DNA from: Pelagomonas calceolata
Lineage: Eukaryota > Sar > Pelagophyceae > Pelagomonadales > Pelagomonadaceae
Assembly (NCBI GenBank): GCA_918797485.1
Contig: CAKKNE010000001.1
Coordinates: forward strand, 2,976,001-3,040,000
DNA length: 64,000 nt
Reading direction: 5' to 3'
The translations under genes were made by a program, and so were the position numbers. Shown piece after piece: positions 17,316-26,738 of this stretch. Positions within the stretch are counted from its first letter, which is position 1. Each line of letters begins with the position of its first letter. Below the pieces are notes generated by a model that made no database searches, was not told the DNA's origin, and was given only the letters and a program-made list of their open reading frames with translations.

Positions 17316-20300
17316 ATGGCCCACGCGCGGCCGCCGCGGCGGAGCAGCGTCGGCGTGCCGCTCGACCAGCTCACGGAGTTCTGGCAGGTCTGGGACTGTT
17401 TGAGGGACTGCGGCTGGACGCAGGTGCGCGTGGGCGGCGACCCGCGCTTCGTGCGGCCGGGCTGCGCGTCGGGCTACGGGCAGGAGGGCTTCGAGTGGTT
17501 TGGGGATGATGAGGCCGTCCAGGACCATGTCAGGGACCACTGCATCGACGGGCGGGAGCGGACGGGCGCGCTCGAGTGGTGGGAGCTCTGGGACGCGCTG
17601 CGGGACCAGGGCTGGAAGAGGCATCGGAGTGGCAAGTTACTGGCGCCGGGCGGGAGCATAGAAGGTAGGGAAGGCGCACAATGGTTCGCGGCGCCGGACG
17701 ATGTCGTGGCCTTTCGTAAAAGACCACCAACAAAAACGAAGGACATCTCAGAGGCGTGGCGAGCATTGGAAGCGTTAGGATGGAAGGAGGACGCGCGCGG
17801 CCCGCACGGCCGCAAGGAAGCGAGGTACTTGCGGCCCGGCGGCGTGTCGGCGCGACGAGGCGGAATAGAAGGCCAGGACTTCTTCCGGAGCCGCGAGGAC
17901 GCTGTTGAGTATGCCGCCAAACATGTGCAAGAGGACGACGACGAGCTGAGGGTCGCGCCGGCATCCCCGCAAATTCCGCTGACCCAGGAGTCGCCCGACG
18001 ACCCGGCATCACCTAGACGCATGTCCTGCCCCATCGAAGCTCTTGGTTTAGGAGATACGCCGCGATGGCCCGTCTTCCGGAACTCGCCGATCCCGTTCGA
18101 CGAAAATTACGGCGAGGACGGTCCTCAACAACGGCGCCTGCCACGACGGGAGCCGCCTGTCACCGAGGAGGACGACGACTGGGCGTCGCTCTGGAAGGAT
18201 CTGAAGAGGGTCGGGTGGAGTCGCGCGGCGCCGTCTGGACTGGAGACGGAACGCTTTTTACGGCCCGGCGCGGAGCACTGCAGAGCGCTAGAACACAAAA
18301 GGCACTTCTTCACGTCTAGGACAGAGGTGCGGGACTTTGTTCGGTCGAGACGAGTGGACTGCGACGAACTCACGGGTCATGTGGACGAGGACGGTCCCAG
18401 TTCTTCAGACGACGACGTTCCCCAAGCCGTCGAGTCGCCGGAGAGCAGCGACTCCCCCGTACCACAAAGGGACACGCCGCTCTGGAGGAGGGCCCCGTCC
18501 GAGATCTGGAAAACCCTCAGAGACCACGGCTGGACCTATAAAACGGGGGATCTCGAGTATCCCTGGCACTACCTCCGACCGGGCGCGCGAAGGAAGGGCG
18601 GCATCCTAGGCATCGACTACTTCGGGAGCGAAGAGCAGGTCCGCGAGTTCGTCGAGCGGAAGAAAATAGACTTGGTGACGACCTTCGGCCACGTCGACGA
18701 GGACGCCCAAGCGGCGCCGGCAGAGAAGGGTACGAGAAGGCAGCAGGCCCTGAAGGCGCCGTCGCCGGACCAGGCCGGCTACGCGCCGTCGTGGCGGGGC
18801 CCGTGGGCGCAGAGCTGGGCGCAGCTGCGGGAGCTGGGCTGGGAGTGGCGCTACGGTCCCGCCGGCGCGACGCGCTGGGTGCGGCCCGGCGGCATCGACG
18901 ACGAGTCCAAGAACGTCCGGAGGGACGCGCGGAGCGGCGCCGAGTTTTTTGAGGGCGAAGACGCTGTGTTACGGTTCTGCCGCGAGTGGCAGGTCGGCTG
19001 GCAGGGTCGGACGGGCCACGTCTCCGAGCAGATGCTGATGGGACGGGCGCGCGCGCCGCGGAAGTCCCAGGGCAGTGCGCAGAAAGGTCGCCGGCGGAAG
19101 GCGCCCGAGCGGTTGGCGGACAAAGCGCAAGAGAAGAAGAAACCCAAAAAGATCGAGAAGGCGAAGGCGCGCGCCGCGGCGAAACGCGGCGCGGTCACGG
19201 CCGTCGTGAAGAGGAGGGCGTCGGACGACGGCGTGTCGCCTTCATTAAAACCCTTGTACAAATTGCCGCTGCAGGCCATGTGGCAGCGGCTGCGGGCGGA
19301 CCACGGCTGGCGCGACGCGCGCGGTGATAACCTGAGGCCCTGGTTTTATGTAAGACCAGGTGTTTCTGAGAAGCGGTCCGAGTGGCGCGAGGGCCGCGAC
19401 TACTTCGCGACGCAAGAAGACTTGAGGGCCTGGTGCGTCGACCATCGGATCGACGGGGTCGAGCGGAGCGGGTCGTTGAACGAAGTGTTGGAGTCGTCCA
19501 AGCCCAAATTAGTTGATCTGCGGGGCGCGGACCTGTGGCAAAGACTGAGAGAAGTAGGCTGGATCAAGCGCGCGTCGACGGACGCGTCGAAGCCGCCGTG
19601 GCGCTTCTTCCGGCCCGGCGCGGACGTCTTGGAGGTGCCTCCCACTAGAGACCACTTCTTCTGTAGTCTGGAAGACGTCGCGGACTTCGTCGTCTCACGG
19701 GCCATCGACGGCGTCGAGCGGAAGGGCCACGTCGACGAAGTCTACGAGGCGGCGAAGCCGAGGAAGCGGGGGCGGAAGAAGAGCCCGCCGCCGCCGCCGC
19801 CTCCTCCTGAGGATGATGATGACGACGACGGTGGCGACGCGCCGTCCGCGGGCGGGCCGCGCGGCCGCGGCGGCGGGCCCCGCGGCGGCGGCGGCGGCTC
19901 GCGGCCCCGGCGCGGCGGCGGCGGCGGCGGCAAGCCGCCGCCGCGGAAGCGCGGCCGCGGCGGCGGCGGGCCGCGCGCCGGTTCTAATGAAGACGGCGAC
20001 GCGCCGGACCGCGGCGGCTGCGCCGTCGCGGCGGCCGCGCCGCGGCGCTTCGGCCGCGAGCTCACGAACGGCTCCGCCGGCGGCGCGCCGCCGTCCACGC
20101 CCATGAGCGACGACGACGACGACGACGCGCTGCGCGTCGAGCCGCCGTCGCCGTCGGCGCCGCTGCTGACGCAGGCGGCCGCGGCCGTCCCCATGAGCGA
20201 CGACGACGACGACGACGACGACGCGCTGCGCGTCGCGCCGCCGTCGCCGTCGGCGCCGCTCCTGACGCAGGAGGCCGCCGCCGAGCCGCTCTCGCGCTCG

Positions 20301-22448
20301 AGCAGCGACGCGTCGATGGGCCGCCGCCGCCGGAGCGGGCCGGTGTCCTACGCCGAGCCGTCGCTCAAGGCCCGGCTGCGCCGGTCGTCCGCGGGCTCCG
20401 TCTGCGAGATGGCGCCGAGGCCCACGCGGCGATCCGCGCCCACGTCGGACGCCGGCGCCGCGCCGGCCTCCTGGAGCGACGACGACGACGACGACGACGA
20501 CGCGCCGGCGCCGGCCGCGAGCGACGACGACGCCGCGCCGGCGTCTACGAGCGACCAAGACGCGGCTGCGCCGGCGGCCATGAGCGACGACGACGTCGCG
20601 AGTGACGACGCGCCGCCGCCGCCGGCGAGTCCCGACGCCGCCGACGACGAGGAGGAAGCCGAGGAGGCGCCGGCGCCGAAAAAGAAGCGCGGACGGCCGC
20701 GAAAATCGCCCGCTGCCGCCGAGGACGACGACGCGCCCGCGCCGGTTGTATTGAAGGCGCCGCCGATGCCGCCCGCGGCCTTACCGCCGTCGCCCCAGAC
20801 GCCGCGCCGGCCCTGCCCCGCCTGGGACGAGCGCGGCTGGGACGCGTTACTAGCCACGCCCCCACCGGACCGCTGGCGCGGCGACGCGGCCCTCGCGCCC
20901 TTCGTCGAGGCGCCCGCCGCCCCGGGCGTGCCGGAGAAGAAGGCCACGTCAAGCCCGTCGAAGCGCCGCGGCGCCGCCGACGCGGAGGAGGCCGACAGTT
21001 CTATTGCGGCGCGCGTCTTCGATGCCGCGTACCACAACATGGGCAACAACTTCGGGGCCCTGTACTCGCGTTTACTCAAGCCGCGGGGCTGGACCTACGC
21101 TACGACTGCGAATCGCACGGGCGGTCTATATACGGCTCCGGGTGCCAAAGGTCTATCCGAGAAGATTGCGGGCACGCACACGTTCGAGTCCGCGGACGAG
21201 GTCCTGAAGTTTGTGAGAGAGGACCCGTCGATGGCGAAGGAGCTGCGCAGATTGGCCGGAGACGATGCTTCTGGTGGCGGTTCGGTTTTCAAACCGTCTA
21301 CCGTTTCTCTGTGGCGCAGCGCTACCACTCCCCAGACCACCAAGGGCTTCGTGTCTACGTTCTTTACGACGAAATCAAAAGAAAAACGCGGCGGCAAGCG
21401 CAAGGGCTACGATGGCCACGGGCGAAGGCCGGGGAAACGAAGTCGGAGGCTCGACGCGAGGGACGCGCGCCTGCGCGGCGAGGAAGAGCGCCGAAGGGCC
21501 GAGCGGCAGGCCGCGTCGGAACTCGTTCTTCCTTCAGTGGCGGAGGCCCTCAAGTACAAGGATCCGACGACGCTCAAGCTCAGTCAACACTTCGTGAAGG
21601 ACCAGCGGCGCCAGTTCGGGTCCTGGCTCTGTAAGTTATTAGGGGGCGGCGTGTCGCTGATGCTGCAGGGGTTCGGGTCGAAATTTGAGTTGCTCGAGGC
21701 GTTCACCGATGAGGTGTTGAGGGAGGAGGGCGAGGTCGTGGTCATTAAGGGATTTGACGACGCCGACCTAAGGTTGGAGCTCATCAGGGCGGCGTCGTCG
21801 CTGAAGTTAAGATTAGCGCCGTTACCGAACGAAGAGCGGGGCTCGACCGTAGCCATAGCGAAGCGCTTCGCGGCGGCCTGTGCCAAGGCTCAAAGAGATG
21901 TATTTGTAGTGGTCCACTCCGTCGATGCCAAAAGACTGCGGTCCCAGGACTGCCAGGCGGCGTTGGCCGCCTTGAATGCGTCGCACAGTTACCTCGTGGC
22001 GTCGGCGGACCACGTGAACGCGCCTTTATTATGGAACGCTACTACGTGGCGCGCGGCCAATTTCTGTTCGGAAGATGCTACCACTTTCTCACCTTACGAC
22101 CGCGAGGCGGGCCGGTGGGACCCCTTCGACCGGACGAGTAACGCGAAGAGCCAACAAAAATTGCTCGATACTTCTGGATTGGTCTATGTTTTGCAATCGC
22201 TCACGCCGCGCCACGTCGAGTTACTTCGATTACTAGCGACCGCCCAGCAGGAGTCGAACGAGGGCATGCTCTTCAAGACCTTACAGTCGCAGTGCCGCTA
22301 CAAGATGATCGCGCACACCGAGGACCAGGTCCATTCCTATCTGGTGGAGCTCACGGACCACGGCCTCTGCCGCAAGGAGGTGCGGTCGGGCTCGACGTAC
22401 GTCGCCGTCGAGCCAGGCTACGTCGAGGCGATCCTCGCGGCGACCTAG
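17316..22448 (+). CDS. ORC2: Giant ORC2 with nine N-terminal GW-PG-F repeats
   Basis: One frame of 1710 residues. The C-terminal part (about 1400-1710) is ORC2: LMLQGFGSKFELLEAF, VVVIKGFDDADLRLELI, YLVASADHVNAPLLWN, TFSPYDREAG, VLQSLTPRHVELLRLLATAQ and a winged-helix end. Usual ORC2 proteins have 350-600 residues. Residues 22-805 hold eight copies of a 50-65-residue module of pattern W-x-x-L-R-x-x-GW, then an aromatic-x-x-PG, then G-x-D/x-FF and a helix. A ninth copy (1239-1303) sits just before the ORC2 fold. Between copies eight and nine lies a disordered linker with RGG-like Gly/Arg tracts, poly-Asp runs, an AT-hook (KKRGRPRKS, near 1124) and repeated SPSAPLLTQ units. Role: origin recognition; the repeats probably add DNA or chromatin contacts (inference). 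Confidence 0.9.
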   Translation: MAHARPPRRSSVGVPLDQLTEFWQVWDCLRDCGWTQVRVGGDPRFVRPGCASGYGQEGFEWFGDDEAVQDHVRDHCIDGRERTGALEWWELWDALRDQGWKRHRSGKLLAPGGSIEGREGAQWFAAPDDVVAFRKRPPTKTKDISEAWRALEALGWKEDARGPHGRKEARYLRPGGVSARRGGIEGQDFFRSREDAVEYAAKHVQEDDDELRVAPASPQIPLTQESPDDPASPRRMSCPIEALGLGDTPRWPVFRNSPIPFDENYGEDGPQQRRLPRREPPVTEEDDDWASLWKDLKRVGWSRAAPSGLETERFLRPGAEHCRALEHKRHFFTSRTEVRDFVRSRRVDCDELTGHVDEDGPSSSDDDVPQAVESPESSDSPVPQRDTPLWRRAPSEIWKTLRDHGWTYKTGDLEYPWHYLRPGARRKGGILGIDYFGSEEQVREFVERKKIDLVTTFGHVDEDAQAAPAEKGTRRQQALKAPSPDQAGYAPSWRGPWAQSWAQLRELGWEWRYGPAGATRWVRPGGIDDESKNVRRDARSGAEFFEGEDAVLRFCREWQVGWQGRTGHVSEQMLMGRARAPRKSQGSAQKGRRRKAPERLADKAQEKKKPKKIEKAKARAAAKRGAVTAVVKRRASDDGVSPSLKPLYKLPLQAMWQRLRADHGWRDARGDNLRPWFYVRPGVSEKRSEWREGRDYFATQEDLRAWCVDHRIDGVERSGSLNEVLESSKPKLVDLRGADLWQRLREVGWIKRASTDASKPPWRFFRPGADVLEVPPTRDHFFCSLEDVADFVVSRAIDGVERKGHVDEVYEAAKPRKRGRKKSPPPPPPPPEDDDDDDGGDAPSAGGPRGRGGGPRGGGGGSRPRRGGGGGGKPPPRKRGRGGGGPRAGSNEDGDAPDRGGCAVAAAAPRRFGRELTNGSAGGAPPSTPMSDDDDDDALRVEPPSPSAPLLTQAAAAVPMSDDDDDDDDALRVAPPSPSAPLLTQEAAAEPLSRSSSDASMGRRRRSGPVSYAEPSLKARLRRSSAGSVCEMAPRPTRRSAPTSDAGAAPASWSDDDDDDDDAPAPAASDDDAAPASTSDQDAAAPAAMSDDDVASDDAPPPPASPDAADDEEEAEEAPAPKKKRGRPRKSPAAAEDDDAPAPVVLKAPPMPPAALPPSPQTPRRPCPAWDERGWDALLATPPPDRWRGDAALAPFVEAPAAPGVPEKKATSSPSKRRGAADAEEADSSIAARVFDAAYHNMGNNFGALYSRLLKPRGWTYATTANRTGGLYTAPGAKGLSEKIAGTHTFESADEVLKFVREDPSMAKELRRLAGDDASGGGSVFKPSTVSLWRSATTPQTTKGFVSTFFTTKSKEKRGGKRKGYDGHGRRPGKRSRRLDARDARLRGEEERRRAERQAASELVLPSVAEALKYKDPTTLKLSQHFVKDQRRQFGSWLCKLLGGGVSLMLQGFGSKFELLEAFTDEVLREEGEVVVIKGFDDADLRLELIRAASSLKLRLAPLPNEERGSTVAIAKRFAAACAKAQRDVFVVVHSVDAKRLRSQDCQAALAALNASHSYLVASADHVNAPLLWNATTWRAANFCSEDATTFSPYDREAGRWDPFDRTSNAKSQQKLLDTSGLVYVLQSLTPRHVELLRLLATAQQESNEGMLFKTLQSQCRYKMIAHTEDQVHSYLVELTDHGLCRKEVRSGSTYVAVEPGYVEAILAAT

Positions 22449-22972
22449 GTTTCCTCTCCCCCTTTAAGTAAGTTACCACTATCTTATAGTTGTGGGGACA
22501 TCTGGCTCAGCGCCCGTGATCATTTCGTTCGCGCTTCTTCGCGACGCTCGCATCCGTGTGTTGTGGCACACCCTCATAGCGCGCCGAGTCCCTCGGGTCG
22601 GGGCCGCGGCGGCCAGGGTTGCGTCTCACGAGAGGCGACGCGGTCGCGGCGCGGGGACGGGGACCGCCGAGGCCGCTCGCGTCGCTCCCTGCTGGACGCC
22701 CGCCGTCGACGGAGTCCCGGCGTCCCCCGGTCCCCGGATTCGCCCGGTCTCTGGCTTTGCCACGGGCGCGGCGCCCCCGCGGCTGAAATCGCCGTTTTTG
22801 CAATTCCGCCCGTCAGGAAACGTAGAAGACCACTACAGGAGTCGTGGCATACGCCACACGGCTCGCTATTTGCGTGCGGGGGGCCCTCTGGCTCACATTG
22901 AGTGTTTGATCGAGGCTGATTTGCGGCGCGCGAGGCGGCCCTGACAGCCGAGCAGCCACTTTTTCCGTCGAT
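22449..22972. other. Intergenic stretch ORC2 to psaE
   Basis: A 524-bp gap between two same-strand genes, GC-rich with several overlapping short open frames. None shows a recognisable motif. It should contain the ORC2 3' UTR and the psaE promoter. Confidence 0.35.
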
Positions 22973-23576
22973 ATGTTGAGGGTTGCTTGCTTCGCGGCGC
23001 TGGCCGCGAGCGCGAGCGCGCTCGTCGCGCCCCAAGCGCGAGGCGCCGCTGCTTTGTCCAGCCGGCTTGCGCCGCTGGAGGTCCAAAAAGGATCCATCGT
23101 GCGCGTCATGCGGCCCGAGTCGTGCGCCGCCGCGTCCGAAACGTTACGCTGCGTGCTGCGTCGCCGTGGGTCTACTCGGCTGGCCTCCTTCCGGCGGCGG
23201 GACCGCCGACGCCCGGCCGGCCGCCACGCCGTCTGCGCGGACGGAGCGACGCCGGCGCGCTGGCGCGGGGGCCGATCGGAGGCCGCCGCCGCCTCGTCGT
23301 CCGCGAGAGCTCGCCGGAGGCCCGTCGACCGCGAGAGCGCGCCGCGCGCCGCGCGCGACCCGCCCCCCCCCCCGCAGGTACTGGGCGAACGAGCTGGGCA
23401 CCGTCGCGTCGGTGGACCAGTCGAACGTGCGATACGGCGTGACCGTGCGCTTCGAGAAGGTGAACTACCAGGGCGTCAACTCGAACAACTACGCCGTCGA
23501 CGAGCTCATCGAGGTAGAGGCGCCGAAGGCCAAGGCCAAGGCCAAGGCCAAGGCCAAAGCGAAGGCGAAGGCCTAG
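22973..23576 (+). CDS. psaE: Photosystem I subunit PsaE, nuclear-encoded, spliced
   Basis: Two exons, 22973-23121 and 23378-23576, joined over a 256-nt GT-AG intron, give 115 residues. The split serine codon (TC|G) restores [20 protein letters not shown] then [31 protein letters not shown], the continuous PsaE SH3-like fold that docks ferredoxin on the stromal side of photosystem I. The first 35 residues ([20 protein letters not shown]) are a signal peptide plus short transit peptide for a complex plastid. The C terminus is a KAKA-type tail made from an AAGGCC microsatellite. Intron ends GTGCGCC and CCCGCAG are read directly; the splice is predicted from family continuity. Confidence 0.92.
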
Positions 23577-23689
23577 GGTGGCGCCACAAAAATTTGGCGG
23601 CGGCGGTCGCCGGACGTGTAAAACTTGGTTAGAAAACTCGGTATTAGTCTTAACACACACATTTAGATTAGGAGCTCGCCGCGACCGCG

Positions 23690-24010
23690 TCAGTCCTCGG
23701 CCGCAGCAGCTGCTCTTTCCGCCTGCCGCCGCGCTCGCGCCGCGTCGAACGCGCGCGCCTTTCTCAAATTCTCGCGCCGCTTCTCGTCCTTCTCGGCCTT
23801 GAAGCAGGCGTCCATCGCGGCCTTCTGGTCGTTGCAGGCGCCCCAGAACTTGCCGTAGACGTTCGCGTCGTGGCACTCGACGAGCGCGTCGACGAGCGCC
23901 GCGCACTTCGGGTGCGGCCGGTAGAGCGGCGGGTGCATGGGTTCGGCGGTGCTGTCGGTCTTCTTTTCGTGGCTGGCGTTCGAATCCCACGCGCCGGCGA
24001 TGGCGTTCAC
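23690..24010 (-). CDS. CMC2: CMC2-like twin CX9C mitochondrial assembly factor
   Basis: 106 residues with the twin CX9C pattern: C-AALVDALVE-C then C-NDQKAAMDA-C, preceded by MHPPLYRPHP. That MHP start and the following ECH..GKFWGACN block are characteristic of CMC2, an intermembrane-space protein that helps cytochrome c oxidase assembly. An in-frame ATG at 23938 gives the canonical MHP start; the ATG at 24010 adds 24 residues, so either may be used. The C terminus is an Ala/Arg/Glu helix. Confidence 0.85.
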   Translation of the reverse strand: MNAIAGAWDSNASHEKKTDSTAEPMHPPLYRPHPKCAALVDALVECHDANVYGKFWGACNDQKAAMDACFKAEKDEKRRENLRKARAFDAARARRQAERAAAAAED

Positions 24011-24388
24011 AGAGGTGGCACTCTGTGAGCTGGTGTGTCTGCTCTCCTATGAGTGCTCTGCCAGGGCACACACTTGCAGTTTCCCTTAGTTAGGAGTGCA
24101 GTGCTGCTGCAGGAGCCAATGTGTAGAGTTTGGAGCCACACCGTGAGCGCCCACGTAGATTTTTAGCCTCGAGAACTAGCGTAATGACGCACTAGCGAGG
24201 CCGTCGACCGCGGCCGCGGCGCGGGCGGGCTTGCAAGCTTTTGTTGCAATCGCGAGTTCGAATTGGAACTGCTGCGGCTGTGATCGGTTTACTGCCGAGC
24301 GATGCGGGGCAGCTGAACGAAGGGCTGCCCAAAAGCCGATCCCCACCCTATTCGTCTGCACACGTCCCGTCGGCGTACAACTGGTCAC
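24011..24388. promoter_or_regulatory. Divergent promoter region CMC2 / DUF3431 gene
   Basis: A 378-bp gap. It includes a 20-bp CTAG-bounded element at 24176-24195 and, from about 24241 to the start codon, DNA that is duplicated in inverted orientation upstream of the DUF5672 gene near 29735-29815. Confidence 0.5.
24176..24195 (-). promoter_or_regulatory. CTAG-bounded promoter module, divergent member
   Basis: A 20-bp word with both CTAG ends and, on the minus strand, starting CTAGTGCG and ending ACGCTAG. The core differs from the common form. It lies midway between the CMC2 and DUF3431-gene start codons. Confidence 0.4.
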
Positions 24389-24520
24389 ATGGCTGCCCTC
24401 GGCGAACTGCGACGGCGGGGCAGCCATCAAAAGCGTAAACCGTCCGCGAGGCGCCTCCGGGCGCCGCTCGCGGCGCTCGCGGCCATTGCCGCGATAGTAT
24501 ACGTCGCGAAGCGCCCGGCG
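24241..24520 (+). repeat. Segmental duplication, copy 1 (promoter plus signal anchor)
   Basis: About 280 bp. The second, inverted copy is at about 29590-29815. Shared DNA covers GATCGGT, GCGATGCGG-GCAGCTGA and GGCTGCCCAAAA upstream, then the first 45 codons. Within the coding part I see roughly nine of ten bases identical; upstream identity is lower. Confidence 0.8.
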
Positions 24521-25348
24521 CCTTCGAGCCCGTTCCACCGCCCGCGCACGGACGAGGAGAAGGCCCAGGAGAGGAAGAAGCTCGCGCGCCACCCCCTCTT
24601 CGCGTTCAAGAGGCGCACGGAGCTCTGGGAGCGGTGGCCCGACGGGACGCTGGGGATGGTCGTCTCGGCCTACCGCGACGACCTCGCTTGGCTGAGGAAC
24701 GTCGAGGCGATCGGGATCAGAACCCACGTCTACGGGCGGCCCGGGGCCGAGGCACCGAACGCCAACGACCAGCTCCCGGTCAACCGCGGCGACGAGGCCG
24801 CCGCGTACTTTAGGTACTTGGTGGACCACTACGACGATTTACCGGAGTACGTCATGTTCGTGCACGGCCACGAGTACGCCTACCACGCGCCGACGAGCAT
24901 GGCCACGACGTGCCGCCTGGACGTCCCGGCGGCCGTCGAGGCGATGGGCGGCTTCGCGTCGCTCAACCACGACAAGCGGGGGCGGACGGTGCGGAAGTAC
25001 GCCGACCGCCTCATGCCGGCGCCGTGGAGCCCCGCCTTCCTGGCGCGGGCCCTCGCCGAGTTGTATGGAACCGCCGAACAACCACCAGTATCGACGCCCA
25101 CCAAGCTCGCGTTCCCGGCGTCGGCGCAGTTCGCCGCATCACGAAATGCTATTCGCACGCGGCCGCGCGCCTTCTACGCGCGCGCCTACAACCTCTCCAC
25201 GGCGGCGACGCCCGAGACCTGCCGCGGCCGCACGTGCGGCGGCTACTTCTTCGAGCAGCAGTACCACTACATCTTCGGGCGCGCGTGGGATTTTGATGAC
25301 GGCGTCCGCGTGGACTACGCGCGCTGGAAGGTCCGTATCGAGTCCTAG
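24389..25348 (+). CDS. DUF3431 family type II membrane protein
   Basis: 319 residues. Residues 1-50 are a basic tail and one membrane segment (about 25-45), a Golgi/ER type II anchor. The body (about 85-315) matches DUF3431: MVVSAYRDDLAWLRNVEA, VNRGDEAAAYFRYLVDHYDD then LPEYVMFVHGHEYAYH, a block ending FYARAYNLS, and FEQQYHYIFG. DUF3431 occurs in fungi and algae and is thought to be glycosyltransferase-like; no reaction is established. The anchor segment and promoter are almost the same as those of the unrelated DUF5672 gene 4.4 kb away. Confidence 0.82.
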   Translation: MAALGELRRRGSHQKRKPSARRLRAPLAALAAIAAIVYVAKRPAPSSPFHRPRTDEEKAQERKKLARHPLFAFKRRTELWERWPDGTLGMVVSAYRDDLAWLRNVEAIGIRTHVYGRPGAEAPNANDQLPVNRGDEAAAYFRYLVDHYDDLPEYVMFVHGHEYAYHAPTSMATTCRLDVPAAVEAMGGFASLNHDKRGRTVRKYADRLMPAPWSPAFLARALAELYGTAEQPPVSTPTKLAFPASAQFAASRNAIRTRPRAFYARAYNLSTAATPETCRGRTCGGYFFEQQYHYIFGRAWDFDDGVRVDYARWKVRIES

Positions 25349-25694
25349 CGAGGAAGCCGTCCTTAGACTGTTTGTGTTTTGAGGCCTGCCCCAGGGTGGG
25401 TAATAGCTATAGTCAATTCGCGACGAGGCCGCCTCGGCAACCCCCCCCGAACAATGTGCAACGTTCGCCCGTTCCATCAACTTGTCCCGCGACTTCCCGC
25501 AGGCGACCTTGGACCGCGGCGACGCGTTCGGCACCGTACACTCCAACACAACAACGTCGGATTGTCCGAGAGCTAGCGATGATAGATACTAGCAAGCTCT
25601 GCCTGTGGACAACAACGGACCCCCCGGCAAGCTGGGCAAGCGCCCCAATACCCGAGTAGCTAGGTAAAAGGAGGCTGCCCCCGCCGGCGGATTG
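25349..25694. other. Intergenic stretch with 51-bp inverted-repeat element
   Basis: A 346-bp gap between same-strand genes. It contains the first copy of the 51-bp element (25562-25612). Short open frames here have no recognisable features. Confidence 0.45.
25562..25612 (+). repeat. 51-bp hairpin-forming repeat, copy 1
   Basis: Starts TTGTCCGAGAGCTAGC and ends GCTCTGCCTGTGGACAA. The outer 6 bp (TTGTCC/GGACAA) and inner AGAGCT-type arms are inverted repeats. It includes the CTAG-bounded word CTAGCGATGATAGATACTAG at 25573-25592. All 51 bases are identical to copy 2 at 26980. Confidence 0.75.
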
Positions 25695-26738
25695 ATGGGC
25701 CGCTGGCTCGCCCTCGCGGCGGCGGCGGCCGCCTGGCCGCTGCGCGGCGACACCCGCCGGCGGCGCCTCGAGGACGAGTACGACGCCTACGTCAGGGAGC
25801 ACGGCGACGACCTGGCGCCGAAGGCGGGCTACTACGGCCTGCGGCGCGTCGCGGACATGGGCTACCTCGAGGTCGCGCGGCGCCTCTTCGACGGGGCGGG
25901 CGCGACCTGCATGCTGAGCGGCGGCGGCCCGGTGCCGTACTTCCAGTCGTGCACGGGCTGCGCGCTCGCGGACGCGCTCCAGTGCGTGGCCGACATGCGC
26001 GCGAACGTGAGCCTGAACGTGCCCGTGGGCTGCGACCTCGGCGCCGTCGCAAGCCAGCCGGACCGGGGCACGGCGTACTCCGAGCCGTGGATCGAGGACT
26101 CCTTCCAGCAGACGTGGCCCCACGCGCGCCGCGACCCGGAGACGCTCCTGGACGGCGAGGACCCCGTCATCCGGCGGTACCCGCGCGAGGACGTCGACGG
26201 CACCGAATACAGGTACCGCGCGGCCACGTCGCCCCAGGCGGGCGTGTTCCAGGGGGCCGCGCACGTCGCACTGCCCGGCGCGCAGCCGTACCAGGACGCC
26301 ACGCAGCAGGAGGAGGCCAACCTCCTGCTCGCCGCGGAGTACGAACGCCAGCGGGACAACCGGCGGTGCTGCGCGCGGAAACGCCAGTACAACACGTACG
26401 CGTACCCGGACGCGTTCGCGTGCCTCGAGGCCACGGGCTGCCGGAACACCAAGGTCTACGTGGAGCTCAAGGACGAGTGCGAGATGGCCTGCAAATGCCC
26501 CAAGGACCTGAAAACGAACAAGGCGTTCCGCAACCCGACCCTCGCCTCCCAGCCCGGGCGAACCCAGGACGAGATCGACCGCGAGGAGGGAATGGAGTAC
26601 GATTCGTGCGGCGGCGCCTTTTCGGTCTGGACAAAGGCCTGCCAACCCCCAGAAGAGAAAGGGGCCGGGGCGGGCCTCGCGCCGGGCCTCGCGGCGGGCC
26701 TCGCTGCGGCGGTCGCGTCCGTAAGCGTCTACTACTGA
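25695..26738 (+). CDS. Secreted Cys-rich protein with GPI-anchor-like C terminus
   Basis: 347 residues from the ATG at 25695. MGRWLALAAAAAAWPLRG is a signal peptide. The body is Cys-rich, with clusters CTGCALADALQC and RRCCARKRQY, then CLEATGCRN and CEMACKCPKDL. The C terminus has a small-residue site followed by a hydrophobic end (GLAPGLAAGLAAAVASVSVY), as expected for GPI attachment. I do not recognise the family. The gene is bracketed by two identical 51-bp repeats, one about 83 bp upstream of the start and one 241 bp past the stop. It lies within a run of secretory-pathway genes. Confidence 0.7.
   Translation: MGRWLALAAAAAAWPLRGDTRRRRLEDEYDAYVREHGDDLAPKAGYYGLRRVADMGYLEVARRLFDGAGATCMLSGGGPVPYFQSCTGCALADALQCVADMRANVSLNVPVGCDLGAVASQPDRGTAYSEPWIEDSFQQTWPHARRDPETLLDGEDPVIRRYPREDVDGTEYRYRAATSPQAGVFQGAAHVALPGAQPYQDATQQEEANLLLAAEYERQRDNRRCCARKRQYNTYAYPDAFACLEATGCRNTKVYVELKDECEMACKCPKDLKTNKAFRNPTLASQPGRTQDEIDREEGMEYDSCGGAFSVWTKACQPPEEKGAGAGLAPGLAAGLAAAVASVSVYY

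Noticed and set aside
23964-23980. GTTCGAATCCCAC word like a tRNA B box
   Set aside because: It lies inside the CMC2-like coding sequence and no matching acceptor stem, A box or anticodon arm could be found around it.
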